A stretch of DNA of 64,000 bases from Echinococcus granulosus (taxonomy: Eukaryota > Platyhelminthes > Cestoda > Cyclophyllidea > Taeniidae), in contig NW_020170394.1 of NCBI RefSeq assembly GCF_000524195.1, positions 1-64,000 of the forward strand. Direction: 5' to 3'. The position numbers and the translations under genes are program-made. Under the pieces are notes generated by a model. It was not told the DNA's origin. It did not search any database and saw nothing but the letters and a program-made list of their open reading frames with translations. Numbering within the stretch: the first letter of the stretch is position 1; the number at the start of each line of letters is the position of its first letter. Shown piece by piece: positions 12,826-27,200 of the stretch.

Positions 12826-14650
12826 TCATCGGAAGTAGAGAGGATTGAAGGTGACCCAGTGAGCCTTTGGTTGCCTACGGGCCTCCTCGGATGTGGTGAA
12901 GAGGGACTTGAATGCGGATGAGGCGTTTGGATCATCCTGAACTGAGGCATAGGCGGACGTTGGGACTTTTCTGTCTCCTTCCTCGTCCCCCACTGATTCA
13001 ACTTTGACCTTCTTGACAGCGGAGGAGGCAAGACCCGTAGAGGAAGAGAAAGATCTCTTTTCTCCCGTCTCAATTGAATCCTGGACAGCAAATCGCACAA
13101 TTAGACAATGAGTGCCTCAGTTGAAGTCGAAGAGTTACACAAGCATAAACGACCTTGATATCTTATAACGTAAAAAAGCTTTCATGGTGTGTTATACACT
13201 TGATTCCATGGGTTGCGGGCAAAACCTGTGCAATTAATTCGTAAACATCAAAACATTAAAAAAACAGACTGAAGAGAACAAATTGCCTTTTCAATCCTGG
13301 CGTGACGTCCCTGTTTTACCGGTAATTTGGGATGGCCGGATTTGGTCTAAAATTATTTTAAAAGCACTTGTAGAAAAGTGTCCGTAAACACAACAATGTG
13401 TAATTAGTGTGTAGAAAAAGTAGCCTCTTTCAGGATATTTGGGAAACCACAACAAGAGCAAAAGACAACCATTCATACACACCGCCGTGTCACGTAAACT
13501 ATGGAGAAGGCGCATCGACGTGATATGAAATACTGGTACTGTATAGGGACAATAGATAGCACCAAAACAGTTACGACGACAAGGCGCTGAAACTTACGTC
13601 AAGCATACAGACGCATATATTGTAAGGGAAAATAACCGATTGTGAGACACCCGAAATATCATTTTGTTCCAGGAATAAAAGGACTTGAGCTTGTAGCACC
13701 ATGGGTAGAAAGTATTCGCAGCTCACATAGGGGGGAAAAACTAACCTTATTAGAACAACGATTTTGCTGATGACATTGAATTTGTACTTAATTAATTGGT
13801 ATAATTAAAGTAAAAAACGCAGTAAAAATCCGACCCAATACCTTTTTGCAGGATTCCTTAAAGACTTTAAGCCGATCTTGAGCGGTTCTCAATTCTTCCT
13901 CAGATTCCGGGTTAAGTAGAATGATACTATTTGATTTGAGTGGTACTCCGCACTGCAAAGAAAATCAAGATAAGAAGTACTATGCAAAAAGGAGTTCGGT
14001 GACAGCAAAATGAAAACAAGCATTCTCGAACAATAAATATAATTTCCCATTTAATAAATGCTTAGCCATTCCACGGACAAAAGCGGAGAAAGGATGGAGT
14101 GGAAGAACTTACGATGAGACAGCTCGAGTCCTTGACGGCATCATAAGCCCTCTTTGAAAAGACACAACCGCACTCCCNGGAAAAAACAAATGGGTAGGAC
14201 CCATTCATTTCCTGTCCCAAAATCGGACAACAAAAGGATTCAGCAGAGTTCTCAATTATTCCTGAGGAAAGTTCGTGGCTTTGTAGTTCTTTCGGAGTAG
14301 GCGTTAGCTTAAGATCACAGACATCTCTCAACTTTTTAATATGATCAGCGACCGAGCTTGTATATTTTGACTCGTCCAGAAGTTTCTCGATTATAGCCTC
14401 CTTGTTATACAGTCTGCATTAAAAATTTAGAATAGAAGGTGAGTAACCAGATGAAAATAAAGGGGAAGAAAAGTGGTTAACCGGACCTTCCAAGTTGACA
14501 AGCAACTATGGGTTGACGAAGAGGTTGCTGACTAAGAGCACAATGCTTCCATTTGGCTGCGTCAACGGCAACCTTCCCCACATTTTCTTTCTTCTTCTTA
14601 CTACGCACAAGCTCAACTCTACGAGGTATACTCCCACCGTCTCCACCCAT
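12826..14650 (-). CDS. RTF2: Replication termination factor 2 (RTF2) homologue
   Basis: Nuclear RING-like protein of the Rtf2 family. The family is linked to stalled replication forks at termination sites in fission yeast, and to replisome control and splicing in other eukaryotes. Four exons, all phases closing: 14650-14487, 14413-14113, 13952-13842 and 13080-12826, giving about 276 residues (human about 306). The N-terminus MGGDGGSIPRRVELVR is the diagnostic Rtf2 start, followed by CALSQQPLRQPIVACQLGR. The Rtf2 RING-like core follows, with CCPILGQEMNG, ECGCVFSKRA and SSCLICGVPLK supplying the Cys ligands. The C-terminus keeps KSLFTTSEEARR and AHWVTFNPLY, another family signature. The base at 14178 is N, leaving one undetermined residue just before ECGCVF. 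The gene is head-to-head with the myosin gene. Confidence 0.96.
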
Positions 14651-15216
14651 TAACCGATAAGGACGGTAATGCTTCAAATGCAGACATTCAACATAAGACC
14701 TTGATCACATCCGGATTAATCAGACATGAGTTTTTCAACATAATTTGTCTCTAACACGGCGTACTATAAAAACTTGCCAAACGGTATAGAGAATTTTAAT
14801 TGACTATATTAGAAGGCTTTGAGTGGTGTGCATTTTAACCAATTTTGCTGCAAAAAAGCACTTTTACGGAAAATTTATGCAATTGGTTTAAAGCATTCGT
14901 AAACTGTGACTTGCCCCCAAAATTGCTATTTGGCTTATATTCTTATTTCGGCTTTTCTTAAATAAAACGTTTTCTTGTTTCCGCGACTTGTTCTTTTATG
15001 TAAACTTTCCTTGTGCGTAAAAACTATTTTATCTTAATTTAAAAATTAAAAAAACAAAATTTTATATAAATTGAAGTATTTGGTTTCTACGCTTTCTGTG
15101 ACTACTATGTTTGTTAGAGTAGATTGATTTGACCTCAACTTTTCAAAGGTGAGTGGGGATTGGGCCGTCCGCCTTTGCAGCGTCTTCGTTGCTGGACATG
15201 TGATACCCTGGGTATT
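14651..15216. promoter_or_regulatory. Probable shared promoter region between RTF2 and MYO18
   Basis: Only 566 bp separate the divergent start codons of RTF2 (14650, minus) and the PDZ myosin (15217, plus). The sequence is strongly AT-rich, with long A/T runs around 14980-15075. Both promoters and 5' UTRs must fit here unless there are further 5' exons. No specific factor site is claimed. Confidence 0.5.
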
Positions 15217-18200
15217 ATGTCATTTTCTGGAGTCAGCTTAAATCCGGGATCAACCGTCATAACGAATATCAGCAAAGAGGCGGTTCAGCGTGTGCATGAA
15301 CAGATCTTCGGTACTCACACTTCGTGGTTTAATTTTAAATAGGTAATCCATTCAGCTTTAGCAATGGTTCCCCCTCCGAATGTCAACCATCGCGAAATCA
15401 CAGTCCTAGGACTCGATTTCCCTGTCCCGAATTTTCTTTGAAATGTGGAAATTCATATACAGTTGTTATAGATAAGAGTGAGACCAAGGACCAGCTTGGA
15501 ATCAGCTTTGATTTTGACCATTTTAATGTAAGCAAACTCTTCCTATGGTTTTTGGAATTTAAATAACTTCTGAGTACTTTGTCTCGTACTTCTTGCTGCC
15601 GTAAGGTTAGATGCGTTTTTTTGCATTTACAACCCTATATGGTTTCAATCGTATATCATTTGTTTCATTTTTTGGATACATGACTTTTGTAAGTCACTTC
15701 AAAAGACGTTATTTGATTACCGTTTTTGATAGTTCTTTTTGGTGTCTCAAGATATAGAAGGCTTTTTAATAACAACTCATTTCCTCTGCATTAGAGGGCC
15801 TATACTTCTTCACCTCGTAATGGTCTTACCGTGTTTTGTTACGTTTCTTTAGAAGTCATTTTAATACTTTATGCCACTGTTTATTGCTCATGCTCCTGTC
15901 AGCACTATCATTAAAAATGCGACCCTGAAGTAACTGGTATTGATAGCTTGTTGCATTTTAACAGGTTTGTTCCTAGGGTATAACAGGTAATATTTTTTCT
16001 CTTTTTGTATCAGAGAGCCATTCTAAAGTTCCACTCCGCAAATTTTTCAATGGGACTTCTTCCCGGGGATATGGTCTTGTCGATAAATGGTGTGGACTTT
16101 CAGCAACTCAGCATTGATGAAATGAATGCTAAACTGACTCCCGGGGGCCCCTCAGAGCTAAAGATTGTGTTGATTCCATCCGAAGACAGCATTGAATGGT
16201 CCTTGAGGTCCATACACGTGGATTATTCCTATTTATCAGTGTTAATTAATGCTGTCACAAGTGCTGCTAGTTCCCACAGCTCGTACTACAGGGATTTATT
16301 TCTTACCCAAGACTATAGCTTCAGTCGTATTTGCTTACGCAATTGGATCAAACGGGTTGGGAGTTTAAGCGGAATCAGTGATTTAGTAAACGAGGTATTT
16401 TTTCTTTTTTTGCTTTTATAGTGCTTTCTTATAAATATACTTTACCCAAAATTTAGAAGTGTGACAAGGTTTGGGCCTGTTTGGGAACAAGTTTGCTTTT
16501 GATCTTTTTGATAGCTCTATCTGCACTTGTTACGGGATGTTACATCTGATTCCAAAGGATTATACTGTGTTGGCGATCTCGTTTTGGTCACGCACCGAGA
16601 TGGTTATTCAATAGGAACAGTCGCTGAAATCCTTCCTAAAGATATTTATCAAGTTAGGTTACTTCCCAACAAGCAGCTTCTGAATGTGACTTTGGTCGAC
16701 GTTAGTCGAGTAAGTTCATCATGTTCAAAATTTGTATTAGCATTTGTTATGAGGTCATTTCTTGAACATTTTGTCGTATTTGTGTAATTATTCATCTTTT
16801 GCCATCCTCAAAATCTCATTATACATTTTGGTCCTTCTGCACTGTTTTGCATCAGTTGCTTCCAATAACAAACTACCGAAATTTTGTGTTATTTTATAGA
16901 ATATTTAGCATTAATTATCAGTCTCATTGTGCTCCTGAATTCGTCGCATTTATTATTTCGCAGGTGCCTTAATGAATTTACGGTGGGTTGCTTGCCCATT
17001 TCAATGGCTCCTCATGAAAGTTACCCTTGTTTACTTTCTGAAGTACTTGTCTATATCCTTCTTTCAATAAGTGACTTATCAACTTCTGTCGATGCCCTTG
17101 CCAGCGTTCGTTGTATAGCGTATACATAAGGATTTTAAATTGTTTTTAGTTATAATTATCAAAATTGTCTTTCACACGTTACATTGCAATTAATTTCTGT
17201 TTTTCTACCCATACTATTATCATCCGGTTTATTTTGATTCTTTATGCATTACGGTCATCACACCAAAGTTAACCGTTTATCACAGCTTGATTTTCCCTAT
17301 TTTGTGCTACCTTCTAAATAGCTGCTTGGTTTTAAACTAACTCCAGAATTGGGTGTTCTGCGGGCTGTTTCCTTAGACTTACTGTTCGAGGTCGATGCGA
17401 AACAACGGGTGTGACATTTTAGTAGCGTGTTTGTTTGAGTATGTTGCGGTGAGGCTTTCCTATTCGAAAACGAGCGTTTTTATTTTTTCAACTTTTCATG
17501 GTTAAAAGCATCTGCTTACATTCACTTTCCCATATTTAATTTATAATTTTAGGTAATTTTGTAAAAATGTCAGCCAATAGTGACAGCCTCAACGAGGGTA
17601 CTAGGTGTAATAAACATTCAAAATGGCGGGATTGGCCTAGTATTGTAGGCATACTTGCGACATGAGACTGTGGCACAACCGGATCCGCTATACTTGCTCC
17701 TCTCGAGGGGTGAAGTCTCCAATTTCGAGCTAATGCTCCAACTATTCGGCCCACATATCTCAAATATTTGGCTGCACTGACTGACATTTTGACCAAAGTT
17801 CAACCTGGAGGCAAGAGAAATATGATGATGAATGTTTGTTGAAAAGTCATGGTTCCTGGTGAAAATTTTAAGCCATTTGCAAATTGTCTCCCACGTTCCA
17901 AGTCTTTTCCAATGTAACCGAACGGGAAGTGCCGCTTAGATGTTTTTTCCTATTTCGATTTTCCTTCAACGATTTCCAACTTCCAAATTATTACTTATTT
18001 ATTAAATTGAAATCATTAATGCAACTCGGTGACTTGTTTTTTAGACCTTATATAAGCTTATACTTTGCATTTCTAGTTGCTTGTTAAATTTTGTAGGATA
18101 AATGCTGCGTTAGTCTCGTGTAATGCGCATAGAACTGTACAGCTGGTAGTCAGAATACGCGGATACTCTGTTTTCTCCAACTCCTCGTTCCGCTTCATTC

Positions 18201-21200
18201 TTTGGAAATTTTAGAATATTGAGTGATGCCAATATTCTGTCATTAATTGAAATTGCATGCTTTGCCAGCAAAATTAGTCTAGCAGGCAGCAAAGTTCATT
18301 CCTCTATTCTATTTTGTGCGTATGGAAAGTTGACTATGAATTCATGAAGCAGTTAATGATACTCATAGAATGGGGAAGCCGAATTTGCGTATGTACTGAT
18401 TGCGTAGCTTAACTTCGATCTCACACATTTGGCGTTATTTTATGTCGAAGCTTAAGTGAGACAATTTTGCTCCGTTTGATAAACTTATTCGACTTTACTC
18501 AGTCCAGCTTTCGCTAGCTGTTGGGTTATTGTTCAAAATCGGTTGTAGATATTCACACCGTCGAAAACTTCTTCCAACAAATCTGGCATTTTTAATCTCT
18601 TTCACTCCGAGCATCTACTTTCCTTGAGAAAATAAGGACGAGGTATTTATAATGGTGTAAAATCTTCCGTCAGTTACATTTTATGAAGTACTACACCTTG
18701 AAGTCTGCATCGCTACTGTTTTTGTTTACTTTCTCAATACATTTACCTTGCCTTGTGGAGAACGTTTTGACATTTCATCAGGACCATGTCAAAACTTGCA
18801 GTATATAATTCAGTACCTCATATAAACTACTCAAAAGTACCCTTAAGTCAGTTTAATCAGACTTCTTCAATAACAGAGATGCTATTAGCAAACGATTGTT
18901 AACCGTAGACGGTACCTGAAACGTGATAAAGTGGGAAAACCTTCGTTGATAAAGGCAGTTTAGAATGTTTTGATGCCTCACAAACGAAACTTCTTTTGGT
19001 TATTCCTGTAAAATTTTGGGTAGTTTCATTTATTTGTACCATTTATTCGAATGCTCCAGTGTTACACCGTGGCTGTATGCTAATGCGATGCTGTGGAGGT
19101 TGCAGATTTCACCTTCAACAATTATGCTTGGTCTGACTTAATACACCTTCATGCCGTCGGAAAATGTCATTTCACAGCTAAAAAAGCCATTAACATTATT
19201 TACCATGACGTGTTGAAATACCTATCCTATCCAACAAACATTGGCCTCTATGTGAATGATGCTTTAGAACAAAATTGGCTTATGAGTTTCTTCTCCTAAT
19301 TTAAACTTGATTCACTTCTAATGCGGCTTTACTTGGACAATAGCCCCACCGAGTCTCACTTGAACCCAGTTTTCATGTCGTGCTTTCTGATTGACGTTCC
19401 AGGATGAATAATAAAAGCTAGATAGGACTGTTAGCTGGAGAAATGAACTGGGCAGTAAGGGTGTGTTAAATCCCCCCTAGGCGAACAGTAGGGAGTTGGA
19501 AGGTGTGGAAGATTTGATGCTACTGCGCCACCTAAATGAAGTGGCTTTGGTGTTCAACCTTCATGCCCGCGTCCACCATGCCCTGCCCTATACCTACGTT
19601 GGCGACTTTGCTCTGCTAGCCTTCAATCCCATGCGCAGCCTCGACATCTACAACAATGCCGTGAGCCCAATTCTTATTTCAAACGAAGTCATGCATATTA
19701 GTTCATCGCATTATACTTTTTTCATCATATTCTACTTTATCTCCCTTACTACTTCATTCAATCAATTTTTAATCCAATTTTAGTACGGATAGGTTTTATC
19801 AGCATCCTCATTGTCGTATTTTTTATTAACTGCCGAGCACTTTCCTCCTTGCTTTATTTAAAACGTTTTTTACACATTGAACTTGGTCTAGTTCGATTCA
19901 CTGCAATTTTCTCCATTGTTCCCTGTCTAAAATATTTATTAAAATAATAGTACTATGAAATTATTGGCAATCACAAAAGTGTGTGGAATTACAAATATCA
20001 TATACACGATACTAATAAAAGCTTTTCTTTCCTTCATGGGGAAGCTTCCCAGTAAAGCTTAAGCACCTTTAGCCGTAAGCCAAAGGTCTATACGATTTTA
20101 AAATTTGTCTGCTTCTCCAAAAATTTTGTAAAAGCTTTCTTTGCTTTGCCTGAAGGTTGGGATGCCAAAAAATCGGCAAGCAAATTCATGATGTTGTGCA
20201 TTAAATCGGCGATGCAAATTGCTTGATATGAACAGTCAATGGAAAATGTGCACTTACGCAGCAAAGTTAGCGTTTTTCTCAACTTTCGTCCCACTAAAAA
20301 GGCAGTCGTTTGATGTATTAAAATGTGATTTTTTTTATTGTTTAGGCTTTCCTAAACTTTCTTGAGCCAAACTGGCAAACAAGTTATCGTTAAACTAAGC
20401 ATAAAGTTAACTTATTCTCTTTATCCTTTAAAGGTAAAACACCTCTTTTTCAAGTGTCAAAATCGTCTTGATATGCCGCCCCATATTTACTCGGTGGCAC
20501 AAACTATTTGGGCTCGCATGGAAGGTTTGTTTCTGGCAAGGGAGGGCGTTCTTCCCCCAGGCGCCGTCGACGCCAATTGCTCCACCACTGCCGTCAACCG
20601 TGATCGTGTCTCTACCACCTCTCTGTTGGCAGCCACCATCAAGGTACCCACGCAGGCCGTCTGTTTGCTCGGCCGCTCGGGTTCCGGCAAGTCTGTGAAC
20701 ACAGAGCACCTTATCGAGTACCTTCTTTCCCAATGTCCCTCTGACTCTGTTCTCACCGGTGTGCCTCCTATATTTCGCATTTCATGCTGTGTGCTGCTCT
20801 TGCATTAACTTTCAATCGACAATGCCCTAGAATATGAGTTTTTATTTCGCCAGCATAAACAAAATCTTGTAAGTGTAAAAATATGCGCTAATCATCCAGC
20901 CATGATCTCTGAAAATGTGTATAGATTAAAAAATTGCCTTTTTCTTTGAACCTAATCGGTACTACGCTTTAAAATCCTTATTGACTCAAGTTATGGTTCC
21001 CATTTATTTGCAAAAATTACTATGAATGCAAGGAGACAACTTGACTATCGGTGCTATCGTTTCATCAATCTATCGAATCCCGCCGTACATAAGTTTGAGG
21101 ATTTCTCAAGACATTACTGATACTACCCATGCGCTTTATTTCCATTTACCAATTACCAACTGTTGTGTTCTCTTAAAGCGTTATGATGGATGTAGTAATA

Positions 21201-24200
21201 GCATGGTTGCTTAAGGTCCCATGGTTGATGGCGTTTTTGTTCCATATTTTTAAAAGCGATGTATGGAGAAGCGAAACTGGGGGTAGCTCTAACACGTTAC
21301 GGCAGCACTTTTGCGCCTGTTCTTCTGTTCTTTTTATAAATCGTCCAAGGCCAACTTCTCCAAGGGTTCTGAACCAAAGCGATCGTAATGCTTGAACCGC
21401 ATGAAAAGTTGCTTGCTTTAATTGTTCGATATCCTCCGCTTTACATCTTGCGAGCCCTTATGTCGGAATGACGTAGTTTGTAAATACTCCGTTCAATACA
21501 CTGCCAACACTGTCTCAGGGCCGCTTTTTATTGACTTTCGCATTTTTGCCTGCTCGGTCGTGACACCTTTTGTCGTAAGCAAAGTCGAATCCTGACTACA
21601 GTAGTGAAATCATTACTGCTGCAACAATAAACAATATTTTGATTGATCCTGCTTCAAACAATTGCTGAATCGTATCCGTTAATTTTCATTTGAAAGCCCG
21701 AAAGGTACGCGCAGTAATGTGCCTCCTGGATGCTTTCACATGCTCAAGGACGCTCCTCAACTCCAACGCCAGTCGCTGTTTACGACTCTTTACAGTCCAG
21801 TTTGTGGCCGAATGGCAGGACGCTTCCTGTGTGCATCTCAATCCCTCAGGTCTCTTTGTCGACATTTTGCTCTTGGATAAATTTCGCGTTACACGTCGCC
21901 CACAGGGTGAACCTACATTCCACATTTTCTACTACTTCCTGGCTGGTCTGGGATACGATGTACGGTAAGTAACCACCCAAAGGTAAAAGTTTTTGCTCCA
22001 CGCGATTTAAAATTTAATAAGCAAATCGTGACATGTAGGTAAAATCCACTTTTTTTCCGTATTTACATTAATTTAACTAACAGAAATGAGAAAAATACCG
22101 TGGATTTGTTCTGTTTATCTATCTAAAATGAGCTTTAATTTCCGTAGACATTAGTCACACCTGTTATGAAAAATCTTTTTGAAAGTTAAAGCAATTTCAT
22201 CATTAACTTAAAGTACTGAGGGTCGAGTGCAGATTGAGGTACTTAATGGGAAATTCACTCAGTTTGTTGCTTCTGTGAAAAGAAAAGGTCACGTAGTGAA
22301 GTCATTTTTAGTCTTAGAATGGAACAGGAGGGATTCATGAGTGGTTCAGGAACGATGGGCGTGCCATATCCTACATCTACGTTCTTGACTTCTACGTATT
22401 TTTGTATGAAACCCATTTACTTGCATTCATCGAAACAAACATAATGAGGTGGTAAGCGGGAAACTTAAAATCCGTCGCATTGGAATTAATTCATAACATT
22501 GGTTAATTTTGCACCAAATTTTATGCTAATTTTCTCAAAAGTTGTTTCATAGACCAAGCGGAAGAACCAATTCTATTTGTTTCTATGGTATCGTTTTAGA
22601 ACAGAATACATGCTGGAGGACCTTACTTCTCCGAACCTATTTATGACCCCACTTCAAAGGGTAAGTACATAGAAGTAATCAAACCTTTAAGCATTTGCAC
22701 CTTCCACTATTTCATTCATACATGTGAGGTCTTTCATTCTTTTTTACGTTTGATTTCGCAACTGTTGTTCTAGTCCGAGCGAAAACCCATCTCCATCACT
22801 TGGCATTGTTGTGAATCAGCAGCATAAGTGCTTTGCGCTCAAAACTCCTGCTAATACTCCGCTAGTTAGGATGATCATTTGCAAATTATGCGCTCGAATG
22901 TTTCATTAGGTTAATTAACGGGTTAAATTTCGCAAATGCTGCAAAAATGGCGAGGTTGGTTGAATTAACCTTCGATGTTTGCAGTGGTTTGCATCTTGGG
23001 ATAACTCAACGTTACTAACGGCAGTTACATCTCTAAACTTATTCACTATCTTCAATCTTAGTCTTTAAATGCGTTCCCGATTTCAGGGACAAATAGCAGT
23101 ATGACCTGGTTTGGTGAGAATTAAGCATTACCTGCGCAATTATTTGTTTCGCACTATTTAAAATGTGCGGAAAGAAGTGCGTCGCTTAGCCCATATCTGT
23201 ACTTTAGGTTAAAATTTAGGAACCAGCCCCTAGTCGGGCCGGTGTATCCCGGCTCCTGATACCAGCCCCTTTCTAAACGTTGTCTACCCACCCCTCTGTG
23301 TGTGACTCACCCCCTCGAACGAAATGCAACGGGCTTTACGCGTCCTCGCATGGGTACACACGTGCACATACACAAACACACACACACACTGAAGTATGCG
23401 TTTTGCGTGATCACTACCTATCTAACAATTTGGTAGACTCATTGATGTTGTATTACATACCCACGATTCAGGGCTCCACTCGATTACGAGGTGGACAGTC
23501 TGACAAGCCCCTTTTTTGTAGCACACAACTTGTATGTGATCTTGCTTCCACCGAAATAACACTTGGTGTTTTGGGACCGGCTCTCAGCCGTGAATGGCTC
23601 ATTGTCTCAGAAAATTACGTTTTGAGCTTTAAATTCATGTGTGATGCGGTACAGGATTTCAAGTGCCCCATCAATTAGCCCCTCGCATAATCCATAGGCC
23701 CGTACCTTTTAACTGCTGGTAGCGCGTGCGTGGGGTGAGGAATTCATGTTCTTAGCCATTGGAAGATAAATATTTTTGAAAAATAGCCACATTTTATGCA
23801 TACCACCCTAAATTAATGCATACTTTTACATTTAAATTCTATTAGGTTTTCATTGAATTAATAGATTTCCGAAGATTGTCCAGATTCCCATAACCTCATG
23901 ATAGAATGTGATTGTGTGGTAAAACAGGTGGAAGACACAGTGATACTATCGCTTGTATGATAAATGTATGTGTGGATGCTGATTTCCTACCATCTTTCAT
24001 ACGATCTACTGTCAGATTTATTTTCGTTAGTCTCGACGGTGTTAGTAACCATGCGAGGTTAGATGCATGCTCAACTTCGCATCCCATTGACAATAATGCG
24101 TCTGCTTGGAGTGGGATCCCTTTAATTATTTTTTAAGTAACACACCTATGCTAGCATTTGTGGAATTGGATTTTGGGAGACGCTGTCAGCTATGTGCGCT

Positions 24201-27200
24201 TTTATTGTCACGCAGCCGGAGGACCAGGCGTTGGCCAGATCGCGCTGGCAGGCGGTACACGCGGCAGCGCGAGTGCTGGGGCGAGACTTTGAGGAGGCCT
24301 TCTTGAAAGGCGTGTGTCGCCTCCTTGCAGTCATTTACCACCTAGGCTGTGCGGGTGCTACGCCGCCGCACACTGCGGCGACATCGACACCCGCGTCCCC
24401 GCGTCGTTTTATCAATCGCAACGCTGCGGAGCGCGCTGCACGCCTCCTCGGCTGCGCCTCTGTCGAACGCCTTACCTCCGATGTCTTCGGCGATGCCATC
24501 GCTAACGTAGATTCCTCCTTTTCTCGGTCGCCAAGTAACCTTGAACTTCTGGGGGGCTTCGTCGCTAACCTCTATGCCATTGCCACGAATACACTAAGAG
24601 ATCTCATCAACAAGTGCGTTCTTCGGTTGTATCTGTTGGAGACACACTTATTGGCGGATAATTTGTTATCTTTTCTATTATCACTGCTTTCAGACCAGAT
24701 ATGACTAGATCTAACGACCCTTTGCATTTTTGCATTCCATTCATTGCTTTTCAATTGTTCACCAATTGTAAAAGGACTGTTTGAAGTTGGAATATTGAAG
24801 ATCGTCTTATTCACTTCAATTGTCCAGTGAATTAGACGCGCCCAAACGACCAGGTACTAAATTATGGAAATAAGTGACGCAATGAATAAGTGTTTGCTTA
24901 GTCAATTATGTAAAAGTTGTAATGTTTGGCATTAATGAGCGAATAGAAATGGAGCTGACCCGGTTTCTTTTAGGAGGCAATAGATTTATGTTGTTACACA
25001 AAATTTAGCCACCTGGCACTGGCATTTGCGGTGGAAAATGGTGCTTTTGGGTTACAACAGCAGCAGATTTATTAGGAAATGAAAATTTGGGAGCGATTTA
25101 GTGCTGTTTTTTGGGAGGTGAGCAAAGGCTGTCAGAAGGCAGTATGCGTGTGGTAATTTTGTTTAGTCCATAAGCCATATGATAAATCTTACCAACCTTT
25201 TCTCTCAACGTGCTAATTCATACCCATTTTTGACTAAAATTATGACCGAAAATAAATAGTCCATTGTAGGCATAGCTTCTTTCGAAATCTAAGTTTATTG
25301 TATGCTGTTCATAATGTTTGGAAAGGCAATATTGAACATGCAGTCCTTTATGACTAAATTGCAATGCGAAAAACTGAGGACTATAGTTCAATTGAGTGTA
25401 TTAGCACACTATTTTTATTTTTGGGGTACATTTTACAGCTACGAATTCGATGTTGAAAGGAATAGCTTTTGTTCAGAACATTAATAACGGTGTTTCATTG
25501 TTATCACTGCCGCCTGTGATTTGCACCACAGAGCTCTCAACCCAGGATCGGGGGGGATACTGCCCTTGAACTCAGATGCGGATCTGCGCGAGCGGACGGC
25601 GCGCGTGATGATAGTCGACCCACCCGGCCTGCAGACCCCCGAGGCCGGCGGCCGCATGTCCGGTGGAAGTTTCGAGGACCTCCTCTACAACTACGCCAAC
25701 GAGTGCTTCCTCCAACTCTATCGTGACTGCCAGTGTCAAGCGGTAAATCCCCGCAGCACCTAATAAATTGATGCTATTTGCACCATTGGATAGATTTTTA
25801 GCTCCATGTTAGGGCAAAGTAAGTAAATTTGTTTTGGACTTATAACCAAGGTATGCAAAATTTAAACCGCATAACTGGTCAACATTTAAGTTTTAAAAAA
25901 GCGTTGTATACAGAAAATTTCAGGCTTGTTTGCCATTGGACATTACCATGAAAATAAAACAAGGTTTTTTTTGGAAGGGAAAGGTCATGCTTGGATTTTA
26001 ACTCGATTCTGACGTAGCTGCTCTTCTGTTTTGGACGTCATCATTCCTCATACTCGTAGTCATGTCCGTGCACTTCCCTTCAGTGTTATTTTTGACGTTA
26101 TTTGATTTCCTAAAATGCCGTGATTAGACTTTCCTCCCCAGTCGTGCTTATTAGACCCCGGCATACCTCATTCTCCATGTATAGACTTGGATGTTTTTTC
26201 AGAGGTGGATTTCGGTTACCTCTAAGCCCTTTGATATATTATTTTTTTGGGTTTCGGATTGCTTATCCACAATTGCACAACGTTGATGTTTCTCCCTGTG
26301 TCAAGTAATGCGGCTTATTTGTTGTTGGAATGGCGTGGATTTAGTGTCCTAGCAAAACTTCGTATTGCCCCAATTAGGGTTTTTCCAATTTAAATCCCCA
26401 TGTATCCACATTTTTCTCCCTTTGGTGTTTTGAATACATTGTAGTTTTTTTGCATTTCTATAGTTTTCATTCCACCAAGACTTCGTGACTCGACACCAAG
26501 ATGCGTATTTTGGCTGACCTTTGGGCGCAATAGGTCGTCGTTGTCATATAAGCCCACACAATGTGCACAAGTTAATTCCTAGGTTAGCTCACTTCTTTTG
26601 ATGTAACGAACTGTAGCGGTGCTTCAGCACCTACAATTTCGCGCCTATGAGGCACACCCATATGCTGCATTCTGTAAAGACCACTCTACAATAAGATGGC
26701 TATTCATTCCATTGTCAACCATAGAACGCTTGGTCACATTACATCCTTAACTCGTGTCGGAATAACATATTTCCAGAAATTCATGTCGGTAAATGGTGCT
26801 GCAGTTTTGAGAACGAAATCTGAGCTTGATTGGCTTATTTGAAAAGTCACCCTAAAATTTCCTTCAATGCAATTCTTTTGAGGCTAAGTTACGTCTTTTC
26901 ACCAGCATGTTCGTTTAAATCCAGAAGGTCAATCTTCTGTAATGAGAAACACGATTTCAGCATGTGTGTAAGCTACAACTGAGCCATTTGATAATTGTGT
27001 GATGTCTCGGTTGCGTGAAAATGAGAGGGTTGTTTATTATAAAGTGTGATTTAACTGTCATTGGCATCACATTCAACCTCGTGAATTGACTTCAGTCGCA
27101 TACAAAGGTGCCTCTGATTTACGCAACTTGTTGTGCTAATAGTTTTTCACATCCATGCAAATTTGACCCTCGACCCTTTGCTATTTTCTTTTAGGATGAG

